NCBI GenBank assembly: GCA_947630645.1
Contig: CANRIF010000009.1
Span: forward strand, 1-42,331
Direction of reading: 5' to 3'
Source of the DNA: an uncultured Oscillospiraceae bacterium
Lineage (GTDB): Bacteria; Bacillota; Clostridia; Oscillospirales; Oscillospiraceae
Length of the DNA stretch: 42,331 bases
Positions 7,166 to 18,411 of this stretch are shown in pieces (position 1 is the first letter of the stretch; each line of letters opens with the position of its first letter). The notes below the pieces were generated by a model. The model did not search any database, was not told the DNA's origin, and worked only from the letters and a program-made list of their open reading frames with translations. The position numbers and the translations under genes were made by a program.

Positions 7166-8533
7166 TATTTTCGCAAGACCGTTTTTCGTGTATATCTTCT
7201 TTCGCAGCAGCAGGTATGTGCCGATCATCAATATCCCGGTGACCACCCAGGTGACGGGGTACACGCTCATGAGCCTGTCAAAGGACGTGGTGTTGGGGAA
7301 CAGCAGATACACCCACACCAGCCGCAGCACACAGGAGCCGAACACCGTGATGATGGTGGGCGTAAGGGAGTATCCGGTCCCCCGCAGCGCCGCGCCGGTG
7401 ACCTCGTAACTCACCGCCAGGAAGGAGAACAGCCCCACCCGCAGCAGCCGCGTGACGCCGTAGGCGATCACGTCCGGCTCGCTGGTGAACAGCAGGATGA
7501 CCGTGTTCCTCCCCAGGCAGAAGGCGGCGGACATACACCCGGAGGCAATGAAGCCGGATAAGAGGCTCAACCGCAACACCCGCTTGCAGCGGTCGAACTG
7601 GTGGGCGCCATAGTTCTGGCTGATGAAGGTCACCGTGGCCTGGTTGAAAGAGTTGGTGACGTAAAAGGTGAAGGACTCGAAATTCTGCGCCGCGGCAGAC
7701 CCGGCCATGGCGGCGGAGCCGAAGCTGTTGACGGCGGACTGGATGCACACGTTGGACAGAGAAAATACCACCCCTTGAAGCCCCGCCGGCACGCCGATTC
7801 GCACCACCCGCTTCAGGATGCCCTTGTCCACCCGCAGCTTCTTCAGTTCCAGGCGGATGGGGTCCTGCTCCCGGAGGAGAAAGAGGATCACCAGCGACGA
7901 GCTGACGCCGTTGGAAAGCACCGTCGCGATGGCCACGCCGTCCGCGCTCCGGTGAAAGACGATCACGAACACCAGGTTGAGGATCACGTTGATGACGCCG
8001 GACACGATCAGGCAAAACAGCGGCCTCCGGGTATCCCCCACGCTCCGCAGCACGGCGGAGCCGAAGTTATAGAGCATGATGAACGGCATCCCCAAAAAGT
8101 AGATGCGAAGATACACCACCGCCAGTTCCAGCGTGTCCTGCGGTGTCCCCATGAGTTCCAGCATGGGCCTCGCGGCCACCTGCCCCACCGCCAGCAGGAA
8201 GAACCCGCTTATCAGCGCCAGGGTGACGACGGTATGTACGGCGGTGTGTATCTCATGGTCCCGCCGCTGGCCGATGAAGTTGGCGATGACCACGTTCCCG
8301 CCCACGGACAGGCCCACGAAGAGGTTGATGAGCAGATTGATGACCGGGCCGTTCACGCCCACCGCCGCCTGGGCCTGGTACCCGGCGAAGCGCCCCGCCA
8401 CCGCCACGTCCGCGGAGTTGAAAAGCTGCTGCAAGATGCTGCTGGCCGCCAGGGGCAGGGCAAAAAGCAGTATCCGTCCCAGCAGCGGCCCGTGGAGCAT
8501 GTCTATTTGATTGGAATGGTCTTTCAGTGTCAT
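7163..8533 (-). CDS. MATE-family efflux transporter
   Basis: A 456-residue MatE (MOP superfamily) exporter of the DinF/NorM-like type common in Clostridia, with twelve predicted membrane helices in two homologous halves; the first helix carries FALPLAASSILQQLFNSADVAVAGRFAG, typed here in shortened form as LPLAASSILQQLFN, and VGVNGPV follows. Such proteins exchange Na+ or H+ for cationic drugs or metabolites. The ATG at 8533 lies four bases after the glpK stop with only a weak AAAGAGTGA ribosome site, so translation is probably coupled to glpK. The substrate cannot be told; co-transcription with glycerol kinase does not by itself suggest one. Confidence 0.92.
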   Translation of the reverse strand: MTLKDHSNQIDMLHGPLLGRILLFALPLAASSILQQLFNSADVAVAGRFAGYQAQAAVGVNGPVINLLINLFVGLSVGGNVVIANFIGQRRDHEIHTAVHTVVTLALISGFFLLAVGQVAARPMLELMGTPQDTLELAVVYLRIYFLGMPFIMLYNFGSAVLRSVGDTRRPLFCLIVSGVINVILNLVFVIVFHRSADGVAIATVLSNGVSSSLVILFLLREQDPIRLELKKLRVDKGILKRVVRIGVPAGLQGVVFSLSNVCIQSAVNSFGSAAMAGSAAAQNFESFTFYVTNSFNQATVTFISQNYGAHQFDRCKRVLRLSLLSGFIASGCMSAAFCLGRNTVILLFTSEPDVIAYGVTRLLRVGLFSFLAVSYEVTGAALRGTGYSLTPTIITVFGSCVLRLVWVYLLFPNTTSFDRLMSVYPVTWVVTGILMIGTYLLLRKKIYTKNGLAKI

Positions 8534-8537
8534 GGAT

Positions 8538-10037
8538 TCACTCTTTCGCCCAGCCCTTCGCCCGGTCTACCGCCCGGTGCCAGCCCTCCATGAGGCGTTT
8601 GGCCTCTTCCGGTTCCATTTGCGGTTCAAACCGCTTTTGTGTGGTCCTAAGCTGCTGCACCTGGCCGAGATCGGTCCACAGTCCCGCCGCCAGGCCCGCC
8701 AGGAACGCCGCGCCCAGCGCCGTTGTCTCTACGGAGGACGGCCTGTCGATGGGCCGCTGGAGCATATCTGCCTGGAACTGCATCAGAAAGTCGGACACGG
8801 CCGCGCCGCCGTCCACCCGCAGCACGTCCATCCGGTATCCGGCGTCCGCCTCCATCAGGCCCAGCAGGTCCGCCACCTGGTAGGCGATGCCCTCCAGCAC
8901 CGCCCGGCACAGATGCGCCCGGCCCGTTCCCCGGGTGACGCCGGTCAGCGTGCCCCGGGCGTAGGGGTCCCACCAGGGCGCGCCCAGGCCGGTGAAGGCG
9001 CTGACCATGTATACCCCGCCGGTGTCCGGCACCGTCTCCGCCAGCACGTCGCACTCGTGGGCGGTAGAGATAAGTCCCAACTCGTCCCGCAGCCACTGGA
9101 TAGAGGACCCGGCGTTGAAAACGCTCCCCTCCACCGCGTAGGCGGTCCGCCCCGCTACCTGCCAGCCCACGCTGGTGAGCAGGCCGTTCTCGCTGCGGAC
9201 CGGGGCGGAGCCCACGTTCATCAGCGTGAAACAGCCGGTGCCGTAAGTGTTCTTTGCCTGGCCCGGGCGGATGCAGCCCTGGCCCAAGAGCGCGGCCTGC
9301 TGGTCCCCCGCCGCGCCGCACACCGGCACGCCCTCCATCTGCTCCAGGCCCCGGATGCCCCGCTTCACCCGGCCGAACTCGATGGAGTTGGGCATGGCGT
9401 AGGGCAGCATGGACATGGGCACGTTCAGCGCCCGGCACAGCCCGTCGTCCCATTGGAGGCGGCCGATGTCGAAGAGCATGGTGCGGGAGGCGTTGGAGTA
9501 GTCCGTCACATGGCGGCCGGTCAGGTTCCATATGAGCCAGCAGTCCACCGTGCCGAACAGGAGTTTCCCCTGCTCCGCCCTGGCCCGGGCGCCGGGGACA
9601 TTGTCCAGTATCCACTGGATCTTCGTGCCGGAAAAATAGGGATCCGGCACCAGGCCGGTGATGCGGCGTATCTCGTCCCCCATGCCGTCTGCCACCAGCC
9701 GCTGGATGATGGGCGCGGTGCGGCGGCACTGCCAGACGATGGCGTTATATACCGGCTCGCCCGTCTCCCGATCCCAGACGATGGCCGTCTCCCGCTGGTT
9801 GGTGATGCCGATGCCCACGATATCCGCCGCGGACAGGCCGGAACGCTCGAACGCCGCGCCCAGGGCGTGATACTGGGTGGCCAGGATGTCCATGGGGTCA
9901 TGCTCCACCCATCCCGGTCTGGGGTAGTGCTGCTCAAAGGGGTACTGCGCCTGGGAGACGATGTTCCCCTCCCTGTCGAAGATGATGGCCCGGGAACTGG
10001 TGGTGCCCTGGTCCAGCGCGATCACATAGCCGTTCAT
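8538..10037 (-). CDS. glpK: Glycerol kinase
   Basis: A 499-residue FGGY-family kinase of normal GlpK length. It starts YVIALDQGTTSSRAIIFD, includes the substrate-loop GWVEHDPMDI, ITNQRET, the TGCF-LMN phosphate site (GTGCFTLMN), YAVEGSVFNAGSSIQWLRD and the C-terminal LRVDGGAAVSDFLMQFQAD and TALGAAFLAG motifs. It phosphorylates glycerol to sn-glycerol 3-phosphate in the cytoplasm. AAGGAGGT gives a strong ribosome site. No glpF, glpD or glpP is next to it; the divergent neighbour is a monoacylglycerol-lipase-like hydrolase, which could release glycerol (inference). Confidence 0.96.
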   Translation of the reverse strand: MNGYVIALDQGTTSSRAIIFDREGNIVSQAQYPFEQHYPRPGWVEHDPMDILATQYHALGAAFERSGLSAADIVGIGITNQRETAIVWDRETGEPVYNAIVWQCRRTAPIIQRLVADGMGDEIRRITGLVPDPYFSGTKIQWILDNVPGARARAEQGKLLFGTVDCWLIWNLTGRHVTDYSNASRTMLFDIGRLQWDDGLCRALNVPMSMLPYAMPNSIEFGRVKRGIRGLEQMEGVPVCGAAGDQQAALLGQGCIRPGQAKNTYGTGCFTLMNVGSAPVRSENGLLTSVGWQVAGRTAYAVEGSVFNAGSSIQWLRDELGLISTAHECDVLAETVPDTGGVYMVSAFTGLGAPWWDPYARGTLTGVTRGTGRAHLCRAVLEGIAYQVADLLGLMEADAGYRMDVLRVDGGAAVSDFLMQFQADMLQRPIDRPSSVETTALGAAFLAGLAAGLWTDLGQVQQLRTTQKRFEPQMEPEEAKRLMEGWHRAVDRAKGWAKE

Positions 10038-10095
10038 AGCGGACCTCCTTGTTGACGGATACGGCCGAAAGCGGTAAAATAATCCTGCTTTTTTG

Positions 10096-10104
10096 ATTAT
10101 AACA
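10096..10104 (-). promoter_or_regulatory. Extended -10 promoter element of glpK
   Basis: Minus strand TGTTATAAT, an extended -10 with perfect TATAAT. No good -35 is seen at 16-18 bases. The predicted start near 10089 leaves a leader of about 50 bases. Confidence 0.55.
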
Positions 10105-10123
10105 CTTAGGACGGTGCATTGCT

Positions 10124-11059
10124 ATGGTGCAAATCAGTGATTTTACGTTTCCGTCCAGCGACGGAAAGCACGATATCCACAGCCGCCTCTGGCTGCCGGA
10201 CGGTCCGGTGCTGCAGGCGGTGCAGCTGGTCCACGGCGTAGCGGAGCATATCGGCCGCTACGACGCCTTCGCCCGGTACCTGGCGGAACACGGCTGCGCC
10301 GTGGCGGGAGACGACCACCTGGGCCACGGCCAGAGCGTCAGCGACCCGGCGGAGTTGGGCTGGTTCGCCGAGAAGGACGGCTGGGCCAGGCTGGTGGAGG
10401 ACGAAAAACGCCTGCACGACATCCTGCTGGAGCGGTTCCCAGGGGTGCCGCTGATCCTCTTCGGCCACAGCATGGGCAGCTTCATCGCCCGCACATATCT
10501 GGGCAGCTATCCGGGGCAGTATGACGCCTGCGTCCTGTCCGGCACCGGCCGCCAGAGCGCCGCCGTGTGCAAGGCGGGGCGGCTGCTGGCCAAGCGGGAG
10601 ATCGCCGCCCACGGCAGCCAATACCGCAGCCCTACCCTGCAAAAACTGGCCTTCGGCAGCTATTTGAAGCGCATCGAATCCCCCATCGGGGCCAACGACT
10701 GGATCTGCCGGGACGAGGCCGTCATCCGGGCTTACGACGCGGACCCGCTGTGTGGCTTCACCGCCACGGCCGGGCTGATGCGGGACATGATGGAGGGCCT
10801 GGAGACCATCGGCCGCCGGGACCACATGGCCCGCATGGACAAGGCCATGCCCGTCCTCTTCATCGCCGGAGGCGAGGACCCAGTGGGCGCCTACGGCAAG
10901 GGCGTGGAGAAGGTGGCCGCCGGGTTCCGGCGCGCCGGGATGAAAGACGTGACCGTGAAGCTATACCCCGGCAGCCGCCACGAGGTACTGAACGAATTGG
11001 ACAAAGAGACCGTCTGGCGAGACGCGCTGGACTGGATAGAAGAAAAAACCGGGAAGTGA
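10124..11059 (+). CDS. Alpha/beta hydrolase (monoacylglycerol-lipase-like)
   Basis: A 311-residue serine hydrolase of the Hydrolase_4 (monoacylglycerol lipase/lysophospholipase) group. The early oxyanion region reads LVHGVAEHIGRYDAFA, the strand-4 DDHLGHGQS is typical, the nucleophile elbow GHSMG puts Ser at 116, and Asp252 (GGEDPVG) and His286 (SRHE) complete the triad. No signal peptide, so it is cytoplasmic. It diverges from glpK across an 86-base gap. Known relatives cleave monoacylglycerols or lysophospholipids; the true substrate here is unknown. Its stop codon lies in the loop of a bidirectional terminator. Confidence 0.88.
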   Translation: MVQISDFTFPSSDGKHDIHSRLWLPDGPVLQAVQLVHGVAEHIGRYDAFARYLAEHGCAVAGDDHLGHGQSVSDPAELGWFAEKDGWARLVEDEKRLHDILLERFPGVPLILFGHSMGSFIARTYLGSYPGQYDACVLSGTGRQSAAVCKAGRLLAKREIAAHGSQYRSPTLQKLAFGSYLKRIESPIGANDWICRDEAVIRAYDADPLCGFTATAGLMRDMMEGLETIGRRDHMARMDKAMPVLFIAGGEDPVGAYGKGVEKVAAGFRRAGMKDVTVKLYPGSRHEVLNELDKETVWRDALDWIEEKTGK

Positions 11060-11073
11060 CTTCCCGGTTTTTT
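11043..11073. terminator. Bidirectional terminator overlapping the hydrolase stop codon
   Basis: A6-CCGGGAAG / CTTCCCGG-T6 with a 3-base loop TGA that is also the hydrolase stop codon. A- and U-tracts flank the stem symmetrically, so it can end the hydrolase (plus) and the uvrA-mreB operon (minus). Confidence 0.85.
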
Positions 11074-11084
11074 ATATCGCCTTA

Positions 11085-12122
11085 TCAGCTCGCTCCCTTC
11101 ATCTGGCGGCGGCGGGCCAGGTTGATCATGCCCTCCTGCATATCGTTCAGGCTCTGGAGCATCCGCCCGGCGCCGTAGGCCGTACAGGAGAGCGCGTCGT
11201 CCACCAACAGGGTGTCGATGCCCGTCTTGTCGGTGATGAGCTTGTCCAGGCCCCAGATCTGGCTGCCCCCGCCGGACAGGACGATGCCGTTTTCCGACAC
11301 GTCCCCCACCAACTCCGGCGGCGTGCGCTCCAGCACCAGATGGATGGCCTCCATGAGCCGGGCCATGGGCTCCTCCAGCGCCTCGATCATGTCCGAGGAG
11401 CTGACCGTGACGCTCCGGGGCAGGCCCGTCACCAGGCAGCGGCCCTTGACCTCCTCGTAACTCACCTCCGGCCGGGGATAGACGCAGCCGATGGACTGCT
11501 TCAATTCCTCCGCCGTCCGGGACCCGATCAGCAGATTGTGCTTTTTCCGCACGAAGCGCACGATGGCCTCGTCGAAGGCCTCCCCTGCGGTCTTGATGGA
11601 CTCCTGTTCCACCACGCCGCCCAGGGATACCACCGCCACCTCCGTGGTGCCGCTGCCGATGTCCACGATCATGTGGCCGTCGGCCTTGGCGATGTCGATA
11701 CCCGCGCCCACGGCGGTCGCCAGCGAGGACTCCACCAGATAGACCTTGCGGGCACCGGCCTCGATGGCCGCGTCGATCAGCGCGCGCTCTTCCACGCCGG
11801 TGATGCTCCCCGGCACGCAGATCAGCACCCGGGGCTTGAACAGACTGAAGGACGTGATACGGCTGATGAACTCCTTCAGCATCTGGGCGGTCATGTCGTA
11901 GTCGGAGATGACCCCGGCCACGATGGGGCTGATGGGCACGATGTTGGCCGGCGTGCGGCCCAGCATCTTCTTGGCCTCCTCGCCGATGCGGAGCATACGG
12001 CCGTTGGTGCTGTCCATGGCCACCAGCGAGGACTCCCGCAGCCGGATGCCCCGTCCGCGCACATACATCAGCGTGGTCATGGTCCCCAGGTCGATGGCGA
12101 TGTCTCTTTCAAAAAACAGCAT
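11085..12122 (-). CDS. mreB: MreB-family rod-shape protein (divergent paralogue)
   Basis: A 345-residue bacterial actin of the MreB/Mbl family. The phosphate-1 motif reads IDLGTMTTLMYVRGRG where most MreB proteins have DLGTANTLVYVKGKG; phosphate-2 is MIVDIGSGTTEVAVVS and the adenosine motif is ENGIVLSGGGSQIWGLD. GRTPANIVPISP replaces the usual GRTPxNIxAIRPL. It polymerises under the membrane to guide wall synthesis. GGAGG lies in the end of comF, and the ATG at 12122 follows 12 bases after the comF stop. mreC and mreD are not in the window, which with the motif drift suggests an Mbl/MreBH-like paralogue rather than the main cell-wall MreB; the symbol is at family level. Confidence 0.9.
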   Translation of the reverse strand: MLFFERDIAIDLGTMTTLMYVRGRGIRLRESSLVAMDSTNGRMLRIGEEAKKMLGRTPANIVPISPIVAGVISDYDMTAQMLKEFISRITSFSLFKPRVLICVPGSITGVEERALIDAAIEAGARKVYLVESSLATAVGAGIDIAKADGHMIVDIGSGTTEVAVVSLGGVVEQESIKTAGEAFDEAIVRFVRKKHNLLIGSRTAEELKQSIGCVYPRPEVSYEEVKGRCLVTGLPRSVTVSSSDMIEALEEPMARLMEAIHLVLERTPPELVGDVSENGIVLSGGGSQIWGLDKLITDKTGIDTLLVDDALSCTAYGAGRMLQSLNDMQEGMINLARRRQMKGAS

Positions 12123-12134
12123 ATCTCTGTCCTC

Positions 12135-12794
12135 CTAGCGGGTACTGGCAAGCGCGGCGCACCGAACGTCCTCCGCCCCCGCCAGCAGCAGGGTCTTGGC
12201 GCACTCCGAGAGCGTGGAGCCGGTGGTCACGATATCGTCGATGAGCAGGATGCGCTTTCCGGCGACGAGCGCCGGGTCCTTCACGCGGTATGCGCCCGCG
12301 ATATTGGCTTTGCGTTTTTCCGGCTCCCCTGTCCGGGACTGGGGCTTCACGCCGCGCCGTTTGCACAGCACGGCCACCGGCTCCCGCCGCAGCTTCCTGC
12401 CCGCGGCGCGGGCCAGCAACTCGGCCTGGTCATAGCCGCGGCTGCGTCGGCGGCCCGGGTCCAGCGGCACCCAGGAGAGGATGTCGTACTTCCCCTCCAG
12501 TTCCTCATAGATGCAGGACGCCAGCAGTTCGCCAAAGCTGTCCGCATACGCCTGGGCGCCCCGGAATTTATAGCGCAGGATCGCCTCTTTCACGGTCCCC
12601 TCGTAATAGAGCGGCGAGACGCACTCGGAAAAGAAGTCGCCCTTTTTCCGACCGCCGTTCTCCGTTCGGGGAAGGCTGTCCCCGCAGGCCGGGCAGATAC
12701 GCGGCCGGCCTGGCGTGAGAAAATTGCGGCACAGGATGCACCGGGTGGGATACACCAGGTCCAAGACCCGGTCGGTAAGGTCACGCGCTCTCAT
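12135..12794 (-). CDS. comF: ComF family protein (phosphoribosyltransferase-like)
   Basis: A 219-residue ComF/GntX-type protein. Two CxxC zinc pairs near the N-terminus (CILC, CPAC) are followed by the YKFRGAQAYADSFGELLA region, VPLDPGRRRSRGYDQAELLA and the type I phosphoribosyltransferase loop ILLIDDIVTTGSTLSEC. In naturally competent bacteria ComF works with ComFA in DNA uptake; in others the role is unclear. Its start lies 14 bases inside recD2. No comFA or comE genes are in the window. Confidence 0.9.
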   Translation of the reverse strand: MRARDLTDRVLDLVYPTRCILCRNFLTPGRPRICPACGDSLPRTENGGRKKGDFFSECVSPLYYEGTVKEAILRYKFRGAQAYADSFGELLASCIYEELEGKYDILSWVPLDPGRRRSRGYDQAELLARAAGRKLRREPVAVLCKRRGVKPQSRTGEPEKRKANIAGAYRVKDPALVAGKRILLIDDIVTTGSTLSECAKTLLLAGAEDVRCAALASTR

Positions 12795-15000
12795 TTTGGA
12801 GAAGGCGGATGCAAAGGCCGGTATAGCGCTTGGCGCGGCGGGCGTTGCTCGTCATGATGCGGATGACCTCCTCGTCCCCCACAACGGCCAGCAGCTCCGC
12901 GGCGCGGGTGACGGCGGTATATAGAAGGCTGCGGTACATCAGCTGGGGCGCGGCGCGCACAGCGGCCAGCACCACCGCCCTGTACTCGCTGCCCTGGGCC
13001 TTATGGACCGTGGTGGCCCAGGCGTGATCCAGTTCCGATGCCTGCTCAAAGACGTACTCCGCCCGGCGCCCGTCAAAGTCCACGGTGAACGCCTGCGCCG
13101 CCGGGTCGATGGACAGAAGATAACCGATGTCGCCGTTGAACACGCCATAGCCGCTCTCCATGGACTCGGTCTTCCAGGCGATGTCGTAGTCGTTGCGTAT
13201 CTGCATCACCCGGTCGCCCTCCCGGAAGGTCCGGCCGGCGAAGACGAATTCCTGCTTGCCGCCTGGCACAGGCGGGTTGAGCGCCTGCTGGAGGCGTTTG
13301 TTGAGTTCCGCCGTCCCCGCAGCGCCCTTGCGGGTGGGCGTGAGGACCTGGATCTGGTCGGGCCGGATGCCCATGTTCTTGGGCAGCCGTTCCTGGCAGA
13401 GGGACACGATGGTCTCCGCCGCGCTCTCCGCGTCCCGGCGGCGCAGGAAGTAGAATCCCCCTGTATTGGCCCGCAGGTCCGGCATCTCGCCCTTGTCGAT
13501 CTGGTGGGCGTTGAGGACGATGCGGCTCTCCAGCTTCTGCCGGAATATCTCCGTCAGACGCACCGTCTCGGCCACGCCGCTGCGGATCAGGTCACGGAAC
13601 ACCGCCCCGGGCCCCACAGAGGGCAGCTGGTCCGCGTCCCCCACCAGCACCAGTCGGCAGGACGGCCCGATGGCCGCCAGCACCGCTCGCATCAGCGCGA
13701 TATCCACCATGGAACATTCGTCCAGCACCAGCGCGTCACAGCGAAGTCGGTCGTTCTCGTCCTTGCGGAAAACGGTGCTGTCCGTCTCCGGGGAGAAACT
13801 GGCGCCAAGCAGCCGGTGGATGGTGGAGGCCTCCCGTCCGGTGACCTCGGCCAGGCGCTTGGCCGCCTGGCCGGTGGGGGCCGCCAGCATGGTCTCCAGG
13901 CCCATGGCGTCGAAAAGCGCCAGCACCGCCCGGACCGACGTGGTCTTGCCCGTCCCCGGACCGCCGGTGATGACCACCAGCTGCCGCGCGGCGGCGGCGT
14001 TAAGGGTCTCGCGCTGCAAGGGCGCGAAGCGGATGCCCTGCTCCCCCTCCAGCTTCTCGATGACGCGTTCCACGCTGACGCCGGGCGTATCGTATGTATA
14101 CCGGGCCATCTGCCACAGCCGCTGGGCCACATAGACCTCGGCGGCGTACAGCGGCGCCAGATAGCAGGCGGTCACGTTTGCCACCGGTTCACATACCACC
14201 TCGCCCCCCTCCAGCAGCAGGTCCAGCCCCTCCTGCGCCCGGGATGGCTCCACGCCGATGAGCTGGGCCGTGGCGGCGGTGAGCTTGTCCACAGGGAGAA
14301 AACAGTGGCCGTTATCGCTGTTGTGCCGCAACTCAAAAAGCAGCGCCGCCGACACCCGCTGGAGCGAGTCTGCCTCCACCCCGTGGGACAGGGCCAGTGC
14401 GTCCGCCTGGGCAAAGGAGGCGCCGATCTGCATACTGGCGAGGATATAGGGGTTATCCTCCACAGCTGCCAGCGCGTCGTCACCATAGCTGCGATAGAGC
14501 CGAAGGGCCGTGACAGGCTCGATGCCCGCGCCGGCCACATACTCCATCAGGGAGCGGACCACCGTCATCTGGCGGAACTGGGCGCTCATAGACTCCGCCA
14601 TCTGAAAGCTGATGCCCCGCAGGGTGGCCAGCTTCTCCGGGTGGTCCCGCAGCACCTTCAGGGAGTCGTCCCCGAATTTCCCCACGATCAGCGCGGCCGT
14701 GGCCGGGCCGATGCCCTTGATGGCGCGGCTGGAGAGATAATCAAATATGGCGGCCGCGCCGGTGGGCATGGTCCGCTCCGCATAGTCGGCCTTGAACTGC
14801 TCGCCATAGGAGGCGCTGCGGGTCCAGCTGCCCCATGCGGTCATGTTCTCCCCCGGCATAGCCATGGGGATGCACCCCACCACCACGGTCTGGGAGCCGT
14901 CGTCCGTCTCCAGGCGCAGGACGGAGTAGCCGTTCTCCTCGTTGTAGTAGATGACAGAGGCGACCCGTCCCTCCACTTTTTCCAGCGGCTGCTCCTGCAT
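12781..15000 (-). CDS. recD2: ATP-dependent RecD2-type DNA helicase
   Basis: A 739-residue RecD2 (YrrC) helicase of superfamily 1B. An N-terminal OB-like region (EGRVASVIYYNEENGYSVLRL) precedes tandem helix-hairpin-helix motifs (AIKGIGPATAALIVGKFG), then Walker A GGPGTGKTT, Walker B LVLDECSMVD, the VGDADQLPSVGPG motif III and the C-terminal motif WATTVHKAQGSEY. It unwinds DNA 5' to 3' and acts outside RecBCD in repair. The start is ATG 15000, giving the family's N-terminus; a longer frame to 15138 overlaps the upstream gene with non-homologous sequence. The ribosome site is weak; two bases separate it from the upstream stop. Confidence 0.95.
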   Translation of the reverse strand: MQEQPLEKVEGRVASVIYYNEENGYSVLRLETDDGSQTVVVGCIPMAMPGENMTAWGSWTRSASYGEQFKADYAERTMPTGAAAIFDYLSSRAIKGIGPATAALIVGKFGDDSLKVLRDHPEKLATLRGISFQMAESMSAQFRQMTVVRSLMEYVAGAGIEPVTALRLYRSYGDDALAAVEDNPYILASMQIGASFAQADALALSHGVEADSLQRVSAALLFELRHNSDNGHCFLPVDKLTAATAQLIGVEPSRAQEGLDLLLEGGEVVCEPVANVTACYLAPLYAAEVYVAQRLWQMARYTYDTPGVSVERVIEKLEGEQGIRFAPLQRETLNAAAARQLVVITGGPGTGKTTSVRAVLALFDAMGLETMLAAPTGQAAKRLAEVTGREASTIHRLLGASFSPETDSTVFRKDENDRLRCDALVLDECSMVDIALMRAVLAAIGPSCRLVLVGDADQLPSVGPGAVFRDLIRSGVAETVRLTEIFRQKLESRIVLNAHQIDKGEMPDLRANTGGFYFLRRRDAESAAETIVSLCQERLPKNMGIRPDQIQVLTPTRKGAAGTAELNKRLQQALNPPVPGGKQEFVFAGRTFREGDRVMQIRNDYDIAWKTESMESGYGVFNGDIGYLLSIDPAAQAFTVDFDGRRAEYVFEQASELDHAWATTVHKAQGSEYRAVVLAAVRAAPQLMYRSLLYTAVTRAAELLAVVGDEEVIRIMTSNARRAKRYTGLCIRLLQNESA

Positions 15001-15002
15001 GG

Positions 15003-15494
15003 TCAGAACAGCAGATGTATGACCCCGGCCGTGGCCAGGGACACAACTAGCCCCGCGATCAGCACGCCCAGCAGGATGGCAGGCAGAGACCGGCGCATAC
15101 GGACGTTGAGCAGCGCCGCCAGCAGCGCGCCCGTCCATGCGCCGGTACCCGGCAGCGGGATGCCCACGAACAGCACCAGGCCCCAGAACTGGGCCTGCCG
15201 GACCCGGTCCGCCTTTTTGCCCGTGCCCTTGGACTCCAGCCAGGCGACGAAACGGCGCGCCCGATCCGAACGCTTGCGAAGCCAGTCCATCACCGTGCGA
15301 ACAAAGGCGATGATGAACGGCACGGGCAGCATATTGCCGACCATGCTGATCAGGGCCGCCTGCCAGACGGGCAGGCCCAGCCCCACGCCCACGGGGATCG
15401 CGCCGCGCAGTTCGATGATCGGCAGGACGGAGACGATCAGCGTGGCCAGCACCTCGCCGGCGCCCATATTCGTGATGAACTCCGCAATACCCAT
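15003..15494 (-). CDS. COG2426 small membrane protein (putative small multidrug export family)
   Basis: A 163-residue membrane protein with about four hydrophobic segments. The stretch LPIIELRGAIPVGVGLGLPVW is the family signature, as are GNMLPVPF and LFVGIPLPGTGAWTGALLAALL. Databases often name the family 'small multi-drug export protein', but the function is poorly supported; the pairs of P-G-T-G and E-L-R-G motifs resemble re-entrant loops of the wider SNARE-associated/DedA-like set (inference). GAGGAGA precedes the ATG inside the uvrA end, so it is coupled to uvrA. Confidence 0.85.
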   Translation of the reverse strand: MGIAEFITNMGAGEVLATLIVSVLPIIELRGAIPVGVGLGLPVWQAALISMVGNMLPVPFIIAFVRTVMDWLRKRSDRARRFVAWLESKGTGKKADRVRQAQFWGLVLFVGIPLPGTGAWTGALLAALLNVRMRRSLPAILLGVLIAGLVVSLATAGVIHLLF

Positions 15495-15500
15495 AATAGC

Positions 15501-18329
<2,829 letters not shown>

Positions 18330-18365
18330 TCTCCCCTATCCTTCGCATACGGACTTTAACGATTC

Positions 18366-18395
18366 ATTATACACTATGCGGGGCATAAATTACAA
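18366..18395 (-). promoter_or_regulatory. SigA-type promoter of the uvrA operon
   Basis: Minus strand TTGTAA, 18-base spacer, TATAAT, in the gap between dus and uvrA. Predicted start near 18358, about 30 bases before the uvrA ATG. Confidence 0.7.
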
Positions 18396-18411
18396 TGACA
18401 AACCGCAAAAT

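Noticed and set aside
8511-10055. A 514-codon plus-strand frame opposite glpK
   Set aside because: Complementary to glycerol kinase and without recognisable motifs.
15001-15138. Longer recD2 N-terminus
   Set aside because: The extra 46 residues lie in the COG2426 gene in another frame and do not resemble RecD2.
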